A DNA stretch of 64,000 nt. Source: Pezizomycotina sp. ARF18 (Eukaryota; Ascomycota). Location: positions 117,115 to 181,114 of the forward strand of contig AZLU01000009.1 of the NCBI GenBank assembly GCA_002224055.1, given 5' to 3'. The position numbers and the translations under genes are program-made. The first letter of the stretch is position 1; the number at the start of each line of letters is the position of its first letter. Shown in pieces: positions 9,354 to 19,992 of this stretch. The notes under the pieces are model-generated. The model ran no database searches and was not told where the DNA came from. It saw only the letters and a list, made by a program, of their open reading frames with translations.

Positions 9354-11638
9354 GGGTTCGACCGCGACGCCGATTGCGGAACAACATGTTAAGTTCAAAA
9401 ACCGACAAGACGCTAGATACCCTCTGATCCGCGACTACATCGAGCTGCTCCTAGAGCGGTCTAAGGATATTCAAGAGTCCCGGCGTATTGAAACGAAATC
9501 ATCCTCGATTCTCGCTCCAGAGAGCGATCACGTTGGCGTGGAAGAAGAAGCCACTGCTCAGGATGTCGGCGAACGTACCATAGCGCACGATACCGACCTT
9601 GATACCACCGAAGAGGCTATCTCGTCTTTAAGTACAACCTAGAACCCGAGAGCGACGAAGACAACGATTCGATAGCGTCGGTTCAGGATTCCATCTTCTC
9701 TGCGATCACGGGGACTTCCATGTCGTCCGTATTGGGACAAGACATCATCCTGGAGTTCGTGCTCGAGCTAGTTAAGAACGAAAATTTTGAATCTCTCATC
9801 AAAGAGTCCTGCGCGAAAATGTCCATCGACAGAGTCGACCGCAATCTGAGGAGGCTGTTCAAAAAATACTCAATCGACCTACGGAAAAATGCTGACATAC
9901 ACCTTGAGGTTGAGACCGCCAAATGGGCGAGATGGCGCTTCCGAGAGCTTGCCCGGGATACCAGATGGGCGATATACCCGTCGGTTGAGAACCAGAGAAG
10001 CGTCGAGATGGCGAACATATTATGCAATTTGGAAGAACAAGATGCGTTACTATTCAAGGTCGAGCGTTTCCTCAGCCAAAAGCCGTTTCATCCCGAGGAA
10101 GTCGATGCACCTCTCGAAGTCGATGCACCTCTCGAAGTCGATGAACCTCTTCCGGCACCGGAGCGTGAAGAAGATTCAGCGTCTGATTCATCCGACGGCG
10201 AGGAATCGGAGCCGGAGGAACCTGCTCAGCCGAAGAATATAACGCTTGTCAAAAAATTCCTATTCGAAGGCATTGCTTTTCTAATTTTATGGCCGAACTC
10301 GAAAGGTTCTGCAGGGGCGAGCGGAAGAAGGGCAAAGAGGAGACCACACCTGATAATGAAGCTCAAGAGCGGCCGGAACTTGAAGACTGGGAAGAAGTTT
10401 CCGAGGCCATCGAACCTCCGAAGCCCACCTCCGACCTTGCAGAAGTCGACCCCGGGCATCAACATGCAACAATTTCCCAAGAAGCGATGCTCACGCAATA
10501 TATGACTTTAATCGCGAGCAAATTTACCTTGCGCAAGCACTCCTCGGAATCAATTGTAGCTTCGGCAATAAATAACGCCAAGCTGTTCTTGGAAGCACAT
10601 TTTTGGCGACCGATATCCTTTTGGCCTTTGAATGAGCCACGGCAGCCTTGTCCGAAAGGTCACACAAGATTCTACTGGGACTGTGTAAGTATCCATATCC
10701 TACATGAGACTATCCATGCTGATAGTTGAACAGTGTTGCGGGCATGAAATGAGTATCGATATTTCGGACTCAGTCGCCGGTGCATTTACCGCGCACGCCT
10801 CCGGGCATACTCAGCAATCGCCACCATCAGGCAGCAGCACTGGAGGTATTTCGCTTCCAAGCCTTCCTTCAAATAGTTCCTGTCCTGGCAGCACGGGAAA
10901 TCACCCCGCTGGCCAAGGCTTTCAATCGAACAATTCTCCGATCATTTCCGGCTCGACCTCCGCTTCTCCTCCGGCGCCAACACAAAATCCCATCTTACCG
11001 CTGATATTCTGGTGCGCGAAAGAGAGCAAGTACTCCGAACTCATGAAGAACATCAAGATCAAAACCGACAGCGACGATGAAGCAATGTTCACCTCCTTCT
11101 ACGAGGCGTACAAGTCTATCAGAGGTTGGCGGCGGTTCGTCAGCCTAACTAGCATTGCAGACATTAAATATGTCCGCTTTATCCGTCTCGATAATCCCCC
11201 GGCTGCCGCGCCGACGGTACTGTGATAATTTTACGGAGGATGTCCCTCCAGAGAGCGAAAAGGAGTACGTAGCTCCGCACTGTCCTCCGCACCGCATGCC
11301 TCCGCTCGGTCGGAGGGAATTTATGTTACATTTCACCAACCCCGGCCGTTGTCGCGGCTGCGATTACCTCGACGAGTTCATGCCGAGGAAGGTTACCGGT
11401 CCGTTACCGGGTACGAGAAGGGTCGAAGCCTGGGGTTTACAGGCCGTCGAGGGTTCGCGCCGCTTAAAGCCGGGCATGGATCGTCGCGATCTTCATTTTG
11501 AGTACTGTTACGTTTGTGCCGTGGTGGTTAACACACCACCCCGGCGATTTACAGAACGCGTTCGTGCCGCCGTTCTTTGTGAGCGCTCTTTTGACCGCGT
11601 TGATGACGCTTCTCCCGGGAATCCATGAGGTCATCTAG
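9354..11638 (+). CDS. Conserved fungal C-terminal module with two membrane helices, 3' part of the composite locus
   Basis: After LIRDYIELLLERSKDIQ and an acidic linker there is a DSIFS motif, a helical segment (NLRRLFKKYSIDLRKNAD), a DAPLEV repeat and an EELERF-like helix. A 49-nt intron at 10685-10733 (GTAAGT...CAG) separates FYWDC from CCGHEMSID, a conserved Cys-containing strand. Then come PILPLIFWCAK, WRRFVSLTSIADIKYVRFI, and near the end RRVEAWGLQAVEG. In the frame that follows a break at ~11470 are two hydrophobic helices, AWIVAIFILSTVTFVPWWL and FVSALLTALMTLLPG, ending at TAG 11636-11638. This order (DSIFS, helical core, F-W-C strand, W-R-R-F core, two C-terminal helices) recurs in a large family of fungal proteins with variable N-termini. 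Frameshifts lie near 9427, 9645, 10283, 11215 and 11470. The protein is probably membrane-anchored; its role is unknown. Confidence 0.65.
10101..10151 (+). repeat. 18-nt coding tandem repeat (~2.8 units)
   Basis: The unit GTCGATGCACCTCTCGAA occurs twice exactly and a third time with a change, encoding VDAPLE, VDAPLE and VDEPLP inside the acidic linker. It keeps the frame, so copy number can change without breaking the protein. Confidence 0.9.
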
Positions 11639-12041
11639 TTGACCTAGATTTGATCCGACTTAATTAACTTTTTTTTTATTTTTAATTTTTAATTTTCCTT
11701 TTGCTGGACTTTCTATACCATCTTGTTTTTCTTTCCTTTATTGCTTGTTATTTAGCGAGTTTTTGAAGCCTTTTTTTTTTTGGCGCGGGCGTTTATAGAA
11801 TATACAAAAGCTCTCAATTCACTATCATTACATTTATTATCATGGTCCTTTTCTCTCTCTTTTTATTTACTCTTTGCATATTAGACGATATCTTATAGAT
11901 TATAGAATAACGTCGGCCACATTCCCTATCTCGATCCTTTCCGCCCTACCCTGCTGACCTCCGATTCTTCCGCAAACTCCAAACCTCTCCCACTTCCGAT
12001 CAGTCTCCCCGTTCCTTACCCACCCTCAGATCTCCACCCTC
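11639..12041. other. Convergent intergenic, probable 3' UTRs
   Basis: T-rich DNA lies between the stop at 11638 and the minus-strand stop at 12042. It probably holds the 3' UTRs of both convergent genes. No gene is seen in it. Confidence 0.5.
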
Positions 12042-12863
12042 TTAACCCTGGGTCCTTCTATTTTTCTGCAAAACGCGCGTTCTAGAGGCGAACAATCTCA
12101 TCGAACAGAATCTCGCGCGCGAAACGGCCAAATTCCTCTCGACAAGTGGTCTCGCTGGGCTAACATCCGCCGCCCGCGCCGCCGGATCGCGCGACTGCCA
12201 TTGCCTGAACTCTTCGAGAACACGTTGCATTCCCTCCTCTTCTTTCGACATGCCTTCGGACATGTTATCGGCGGTACCCATCGGCTGGGTACTTGGATGC
12301 TTCCTACGTCGGCAGTTGTAGAGGGGGTTAAAACAACATTATCGGCGCTGGCAAGTGGCGTTTGGATCCGGCCGCATTATCGCCCGACGGTTCATTCGGA
12401 TACGAATACGCTTTGATGTTGTTCCTTAGCATATCCTCTTTTGCTCGCGGGCCAGGAGCGGAGAAAGGCGATTCAGGGCGTCGTCCAGCTGTTCGACAGA
12501 CGTACCATCAAGGTTCAAGGGCTTAGGCGATTTGAAGAAACCGACTGGAAGCTGTGCGCCTTTGGGGCTTGAAGGAGGTGCCGCCGTGTCGTCGAATTCT
12601 CCATGAGCAACGCCTTGAGGTAGAGAACTCTGCTCGTGGTTATCATCTTGCTGCGGTTGCTGTGGCGTTTCTTCGACCGGCTCGGTCCGAGAGATGATAT
12701 CGTCTAGAATGGATCCCAGAGCTCTCGAGATACATGCTCGTTTGGAAACGCTGTTAGAATGCCATAACCACGCACCAGGGAAAGGGATGTTCGGAAACTG
12801 TGGGTCCCAAGATCTTGAGGCGTTTCCCGTGACTCCGGGTGTTTGTTCCAGGGGAAACCACAA
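12042..12863 (-). CDS. Hypothetical protein, Gln/Pro-rich linker and basic C-terminus, frameshifted
   Basis: Two minus-strand frames (12863-12426 and 12281-12042) plus the open sequence between them read as one protein. The first carries a Pro/Gln/Asp-rich part and a helical segment (SVEQLDDALNRLSPLLAREQ). The middle (DMLRNNIKAYSYPNEPSGDN) is in another frame. The last part begins MGTADNMSEGMSKEEEGMQ, with a helix EEFRQWQ, and ends in a basic tail. At least two single-base shifts are needed, near 12425 and 12283. The 5' end is uncertain because no ATG opens the first frame, so the true start may lie in an upstream exon. No family is recognised. Confidence 0.4.
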
Positions 12864-15437
12864 TAGTAGCTGGTTAGGCTGTAGATATTACACAATAATA
12901 TTAATATAAACGATGATTATCCTTTATTCTTTCTCGCGGTCCAACAATACGATAAACTTTCATCGCTATTAAAGCGATATATCACCAACAATCCAGGATC
13001 TTACAAGAACAAAACTTTTCTCTATTATTATAAACAGACCATTATCATCCTCTATCTTCCCGCTTATCCCTCGTAGATCACAGGATAACTTGAAACAATG
13101 GCTGTAGCTGCACATCTGAGAGCGAGTTGCATCTGGTTAACGTTGCCCAGTATACTGCCGAAGTTTGTCCTGTATTCAACCAAAAATAACATGTTCTGAA
13201 GTAGACTAAACTTATTAATACTGAGGTGAGAAATTGGTAAAATATAAAGGATTTGTTATTAAAAAGAAGCCCACGGGAGGCGGTGTGTAAAAGAGGTTCG
13301 TTATATTATTATAAAGCGGAGGGAAGCACCAAAATTTAAGAGATATACACTTATATAATTTTAAGGATCCCAAAATAACAAAAAAGGGTCCCAAGATAAC
13401 AAGGCCCTTGTTTTATCATCATGAATTTGAGATAGTATAAGACTCTCGGTCTAGCTGTTATCGTGAACATGGGAAGATGTGCCCTTGCTACGTTTAGTGG
13501 AAGAGCAAACCCATCTTCTATTTACTATTATTTGGTATTTTTTTTTACTCGATTTCTTAATTTTTCTTTTGTGACCAACTTTATTTTTACGAAGTAATTT
13601 TTCTGGTCAACAGCGCCGCCAATAAATGTGCTCATTTTAGTGAATCATTTGTTCCACCACTTAAACCAACAAACATACTCACATTAAATGAAAGCGGATT
13701 ATTTGAACTTTTGTTTATTGATCTTGTTTTAATCTTAAATATTCTGGTTGTTTTGTAAAGTTAAGTTAATATATTTCGATTCTCTAGAGCATTTGACACA
13801 GGAACAGCGTTATTATTTCATATATTTGTACATAACCTGCTACTTACCTAGAAAGATTCTTTAGAAAGGTATATCGCCTTCAATGACTGAATAAGACCGT
13901 TCGGCGTTACCAAAAAGAACTCCTCCTGGTACTATAAAATCCAAGCAATACTTGGGGAAATGTATACATATGAATCAGGTAAAGAAAAAAACCAAACCAG
14001 TATCAAGTACATCCCATCTCAAACTAGCAATGGTGGAACAGGCACCATGTCCTGGCTCCTCCCGTCCTGTGTCATTAAGTTGGAAAGATCTTTTTACATG
14101 TAAGTAGCAGCATTGTTAGATAGAGGCCACAATGCCTGGCCTGTCGGGTAATCTTGAAAAGCATGTAACTAGATCGACGTTTGAATAAAATCAAATCAAG
14201 TCAGGTAAAGAAAGGTTGATGATCATAGAGAGGAAATGCTGTCTTGATCACCCAGCATAACTGACATATCGCGCAGCTTTGTATTCGCAACAGCGGGTTT
14301 CTTTTTCTTTTTGTTCTTTTCCTTTTTTTTCTTAGAATGTTCAAAGACTACGATCTTTATATTTTATTTTGAAACTTGTATATATTTTTTTACTATTGCG
14401 AGAAAATGGATTCACTTCAGTTAGATGATCCACTATAATTATCTCCGAGGTAAGATTTGAATCGGATGTACTCAAAGCAGGCAAAGCACTTGCAGGCACC
14501 CTTTCACGGCCCCAAACCACAATACACGCAGATGATTCAAGCAATCTATTTCTACAAATTCCCTAAATCGCCCTAGCTGCAACGTATAGGTCTTGGCCTT
14601 TACAAGGAATGCTGCATTTGCCGGTGCTAGCAGATCAAGTAATCAAATATTATATTAGATCCTTACTAGTCAATAGAAGTAATATCAGTGCTATTCGGAC
14701 ACAACCCTCGAGGTGAAATATCAACTTTATCTTCAGAGCACCGCTCCGCTAATAAATTTAGAAAGGAAAGTAATGAAATGATGTAATGATTCTAAAGCAT
14801 AAGCCAACTTGTAAATCGCATACGCAAGCGATATGAACAATGCATGCTGGCTCTATGCAGCTACCCGTTCCGCCGTAGTAAGTTTTGTCTGCCTTCGAAC
14901 TATCGAGAAGATCGGATAGAGGATTTGCGATCGCGAACGCAACCTAGTAGTCGTCGCCAGCTGGCTCCGCGCAGTCGACACTCCGAAGTACTTATTCGAA
15001 GATATCTCAGTTAGTAGGTTTACATCCCGGATCCGTCCGTCTTTCGGGGATCTCACCCAGTAGCTTGAGCAACAATACAGCGTTCCTGAACAACTTGAAA
15101 TATCATTATCACCGTATGCTATATCGCATAAATTAGCTTATAGTGGACGGAGGACATGTGAAAAATCGGAGTCGATGAAGTTTGGTATCTCGGGATTCTT
15201 ACAAGAACTTTGACAATTCTCGACGACGTAGAGATCGCCATTACCACCCGAAATCTCTCCGCCAAAGCAGCAGCCAAGTGTATACGACCGATTACAGTAT
15301 GGTCCTATTATTGATAGAGAAGGAAAGGAAAAATAACGAACTGTTACCGAGTGTTCGACGATGTACTTCAATACATTCGGGGGAAAAAAAAGGAAAAAGC
15401 CATGATTTGCGTATTATAGATAGACGTTTCAGAGCTC
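12864..15437. other. AT-rich intergenic, no gene seen
   Basis: About 2.6 kb of AT-rich DNA with short A/T runs and a small imperfect tandem near 13368-13402. I see no coding motif, tRNA or intact transposon. Short frames at 14341, 14853 and 15138-15445 show no family signature. It may be decayed repeat DNA, but no end structure is visible. Confidence 0.5.
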
Positions 15438-16437
15438 TCAAGTAACTCGGATCAGTCTCCCCGGCACATCCAGAGCGCCTACCTCCTCGACCGCCCCCAT
15501 TCCATCCTCCCCCATTTCCGCCGCCGTTTCCACCGCCGCCACCACCCGAACCGCCACCCCAGCCTCCTCCATTTCCACCACTGCCGCCTCCATTCCAGTT
15601 ACGTTTCTCGAGAGCGGCCTCGGGTTCAGGTGCCGGCTCGGCGCTGGCCTCCCGTTTGCCGAAACCGAAACGGCGGCCACCTATATAGAAAGTTAATTTT
15701 GCCTTGTAAAGGCCTCACGAGAGCGTTCATAAAGCGTCTTTTGAAACATCAGGCATGAAAAGCAAGAGAATGACGTAGAATACAAACCTCCACCCCCGCC
15801 ACCACCCCTCCACCTCCTCCCGAGCGTGATCCTCCGCCACCGCCTGTAAACGGTCGTTAGAGTCAGCTATGCCTCCGGGACTTCTCATAAAGTGGACACA
15901 TGGTCTTTTAGGATGAAAATTTGCAGATTATATGCGATACTAACCGCCGCCGCCGCCACCGCCAGAACGTGAGCCTCCCCCGCCTCCTCCTCCACCTCCT
16001 CCGCCGCCGAAAGCGCCTCCCCCGCCTCCACCGCCTCCACCGCCACCCGATGAACCTCCTCCTCCTCCCCCGCCTCCCCCGGCCCAAAGGCCCGCCGCCG
16101 CCCCCACCGCCTCCTCCACCTCCCCCGAAGCGAGATCCGCCGCCCCCACCGCCCCCACCGCCTGTCAGGACACTCTTATTAGCCATCGGTACATTATATG
16201 AACAAGGAATGAGGATTTCTTACCACCGCCGCCGAATCTAGAGCCTCCGCCTCCTGCACCGCCTCCTGAAAACGCGAGCGTCAGTACCGAAGAGATATTA
16301 TGATATTCAGGACCTTAAGATATTCCATACCGCTCCGCCGCGTTGGCGCTTCTCGAGGGCGTCCGCAGCACCCACAGGGTTAACCGCAACGGCGTTCGCA
16401 CGGCCAGAGCCGTGAAAAGGACCAACAAAGGACGCAT
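15438..16437 (-). CDS. Five-exon glycine-rich secreted protein with Kex2 sites
   Basis: The ATG at 16437-16435 gives MRPLLVLFTALAV, and one base later in phase ANAVAVNPVGAADALEKR: a signal peptide and a pro-segment ending at a Kex2 LEKR site. Exons on the minus strand are 16437-16331, 16265-16224, 16161-15945, 15843-15788 and 15680-15438, with introns of 65, 62, 101 and 107 nt carrying good donors and branch points. Exons 2-4 encode poly-Gly punctuated by SRF or SRS. Exon 5 gives GGRRFGFGKREASAEPAPE, then EALEKR-type processing before NWNGGGSGGNGGGW and further Gly/Asn/Trp repeats. Single-base breaks occur in exons 1, 3 and 4. The C-terminus is uncertain by frame. It is likely secreted and cleaved in the Golgi. 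It lacks the WCxxxGQPCW core of alpha pheromones. It may be a wall or surface protein, or a processed peptide precursor. Confidence 0.65.
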
Positions 16438-18840
16438 TGTTGTTTAAGTCCAGTAAATGGGGAAGTGTTATTAGATCTTAGATGGATTGGCCTGTTTATA
16501 AAGAATGTAACTTGTAAAAAGATCGACTATCGAAATGGAAGAAAAGACGGAACCGTAAATAGCGCAGAAACTAGAGCACAGTAAGCTGCTGGAGAGAGGG
16601 GAGAAGAGGGAAAGGAAGGATCAGCGAGATATTTATATTCGTTCATCAGCCAGGGGTCGCTTAGGACTCTGATCAACATAGTGGCACCGTTGTGTTATGA
16701 GACGGGGTTTAACTCTTTGAGGTAGAGCTCGTAGCACGAAAGCTAAAGGAGACTGTAGTCGGGATAAGCGATGGAGTGAGCTATTTCAGTTCAGTTCTTG
16801 CGAAGCATTTCCTGTACTGCAAAAGATTCGAAAAACAAAAACTGAATTCATGTCTAAATGTTCACCCTCACGGATGTTAGCAGTCTTGCGGCAACACGCT
16901 ATGGCGTCTTATCCTCTCCGACAACTCTAACGTACAAGGATGCTGTGTAATTACCAATCTCCGAGTCACATCTCTACATCTTGTCTAGATGCATCCGGAA
17001 CATTGTGCGGCGCAAATTACCCCTCTGAAGTCAATTAAATTTAAAGGCCAAAGTTACGCCATGTAACATTATCAAGTTGCAATGGAGATGGAGTGAGAAT
17101 GGCCGGAATATATCACAAGGCGATCACCATCGTACAAAGAGGCGAGAAGGGAGAGACATTGTTTCGGAACTCCAAGCGAAAGATCCGATCAACGTGTGCG
17201 AGTTAATCTGTAGATGGTGTGCAACATGACCTCTTGGCCTCATTGACTGTCATGGACTAATTTCAATTGGCCGCTCTATACTCTGGGATATCTACTTCGG
17301 GTGGATCTTGTCCAGGGATATTTAGTCGAGAGGTCCAGAGCTTAGGACTTCAGATATGAGCTCGACTGCCTACCTTCTGCAAGCCTAAGCTTCAGGATTA
17401 AGACCCATTAACACCAACGTACTTATCCTGGTGCAAATACTTCCAGCAAATTCGCTGTATATTCGCCGGTGCAGCTCAAGTTAATACACCGAAAAACTAG
17501 CATTGAGCTCTGGAACTCCATATGCATTGTGAAAATCTCAAACGTGGTAGATTCTTAGACTCTTCTACTTACGCCTGTGTCTAACGTATTCAAACGCGAT
17601 CAAGATCCCCGTCGGCGCTTCCATTCTAAACTTGGCTTCTGTTCTATGAGGCTACGAAGAGTTTATGAGTCATTTGCCGGCCACTTCATGTTCTCTTTCG
17701 GATATACCCCATTTCATGCGATTTGTAGCTCTCGCCCAATATCCCTTTATATTCCTGTGTTTACTGGACGATGGAGATTACCTTTGCTTCCAGAACTTGA
17801 GTTGATCGACAGCTTCCCGTTTGTTGAATCCAGGAAACGAAGGGATCGACCGGATAAGGACATTGTTGTTTCTCAAAATTCCTTTCCCTGCAACGTTTCA
17901 CGATGGGAAATATCACCACAAACGTTAAACGGAGCATCCTTAGCAATATCTTTAAGATAACTTTATGAGCCGCTGTAGAATGACCGATGCGCCGGGAAGA
18001 GTGAAATTATCCTGTCACATTCAACGTCGTCCTCATCAATATATATCTCCGGAAATTCAGCGCAGCTTTACTTCTTAATCGCCCTTGAGTCTCTGGTATC
18101 TCGACTAAACTTAAATAGTGATCATTTAACAGCGTTTTCTTCCAGCCTCTCTCCAACAGAGAACGGAAAAGTATCCCGCGGGACTTGTCCTCTTCGGCGA
18201 TGAACCCGAGTAGCTAGATCGTCTTGTTATGCTACAGCGCCCGTGGTTGGAGTGCAATCTCAGAACTTGGTACTTGCTCCCCAACCCTGGTCTAATTTCC
18301 CAAATGCGACTTTAACGCGAACTCCACTTGATACCCAAACGCCACCCGTATGACCGAGAATCATTACCATGTTTCTGTGCTAGATTTTCTTTCATCTATC
18401 AATCAACTAAGTAGAAATCAAGATCAATATTGGGAACTTGAAGCCCACTCTGTAGCCACCGCAGCGTATTTAGACAAGAACTGGACCTAAACAAGAAAGA
18501 GGCCACCGGTGATACTGACACATCGGGCACCTGCCTGTCCGGGTGGCACGATGCGGCCGCTAGAGTTGTTTATGGCCGCATAGAACTTTCGGACACCGCA
18601 GGCTTGCCCAGCTCATATACTATGCGATCGAGAAACATCTAATGCCATTAATTATATCGAAGAAAAATACATTAATTACAATAACCCGACGCGTTAACTA
18701 CCATTATTTACCATATCTATTCGTATGTACACATACAAAGAAGCGTAAGATGAGAAATTTACAAAGAACTTCGCTTAATATGAAGCAACGCTGTGATATT
18801 AAGGACAACTGCAGCAATCCTGGCCGCGATGTTAGCAACA
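16438..18840. other. Intergenic, no clear gene
   Basis: About 2.4 kb between two minus-strand genes. The first 100-300 bases upstream of 16437 should contain the glycine-rich gene's promoter. A 127-codon plus-strand frame at 17577-17960 has no recognisable domain and I do not call it. No RNA gene is seen. Confidence 0.45.
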
Positions 18841-19992
18841 TCAGAACGACGAGATAATGCTCTCCCACTCATCAACGGTTTTCGTTTCCGGCGTCAACGC
18901 TTCCTCAACAACTTGAATCATTGAAACTGGGAGCGGTTTATGCTTAGGGGTTATAGACAAGCTCCGTACAGGTGCCAACCTCTCCAGATCGGTGCCGGGT
19001 CGCTCGTATTGGAATTCAGAACCACAGCATTCTTCTTCCCGATCGAGCGCCTCGACCGAACCTTAGACACACCAGTCCACATCTCGCCAGTGAGTAATCG
19101 CTTGAATGCCGGTAAACAGACGACGATAATGCTCCACGTCTGTTCCAGTGAGGCGAAGATGCTGCTGCTCGAGTTACTCATGCTCGTCTGGAAACTGACT
19201 TGCTTCAAGGTTGCAAAAATGATACACAGGAAGCCCATGCTGAATATCAACGCCACGCCAAGCTTCTGCGGAAGTTGCAAGTCGAGGTCGTGCAGGAAGA
19301 ATACGGGAGTATGTAGAGCATGAAATCGCCCACGATGTGTAGCCGCGATAGTGTTCCATTCCCAGTCATGATGCACACAATAACTTTTTCCGAGTTGCCA
19401 CTGGGAGCGGATCGGACTGCAGCCGAAGATGTTGACACATATTGTGAAAAGCCAGCCAATAGCCGTAAAGCCAGTCATAAAGTGCAGCACACGACGATGG
19501 TTGACCATGACTCTGGGACGAGTCTGTAGTAGAGGATGAGCAGTGCAGCTTTGAGGCTGTATAGTCCGCAATAGTACGTTAAGTCCTCGACGAAATAGAT
19601 CTGAAATATTCAAGTCAGTTTCCTTTACTTTGTAGAAATCAAAGGAGAAGTTACCTTCAACGCGGACACAGTTTTCTCATATGTCGCTAGGCCACGCTCA
19701 GGACCAAAGGCGTCGGCGGTCGGATTGATTTTTCCCTCATATCGCCCGTAGTTGTACAGAACAGTGTCCATGCAAGTTTGTCCCAGGAAGAACAACAGCC
19801 GACGACTACTAAAACGTCCGATACATCGAGCCCCTTCCGTCTGTGGAACACCAGCCTCAGAGAAACGAGGACGAGGCGAGGAAAAGAAGGACCCAACCCA
19901 GGGACTAACATATCTTGGATTAGTTACAGTTCGTAATTAGTCGCCAACTCGGGCGCTTTCTTACTTACAACACAAGTTTTTCCCGATGCCAT
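18841..19992 (-). CDS. Pth11-like / fungal rhodopsin-domain integral membrane protein
   Basis: The protein carries the fungal rhodopsin-fold (PF20684-type) pattern. An N-terminal helix region has LRLVFHRRKGLDVSDVLVVV and later FLGQTCMDTVLYNYGRYEG. After an intron (acceptor at the TTTCAG near 19603) comes IYFVEDLTYYCGLYSLKAAL and LILYYRLVP. Further helices are FTAIGWLFTICVNIFGCSPI, IVGDFMLYILP, LGVALIFSMGFLCIIFATL and, after SLEQTWS, IIVVCLP. The tail ends VDEWESIISSF at TGA 18843-18841. The proposed start (MASGKTCV, 19992-19969) is an 8-codon first exon followed by a 55-nt intron with a CTAAT branch; this part is less sure. Frameshifts lie near 19810, 19495, 19330 and 18990. Family members are membrane receptors or orphan seven-helix proteins; the ligand is unknown. 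Confidence 0.7.

Noticed and set aside
15908-16241. Arg-, Pro- or Gly-rich frames on both strands
   Set aside because: These are shadow frames of the GC-rich glycine exons and they read through the introns. The spliced minus-strand gene explains the region.
16400-16437. Alpha-pheromone precursor reading of the Gly-rich gene
   Set aside because: KR-EA type spacers are present, but no WCxxxGQPCW-like core peptide occurs in any frame.
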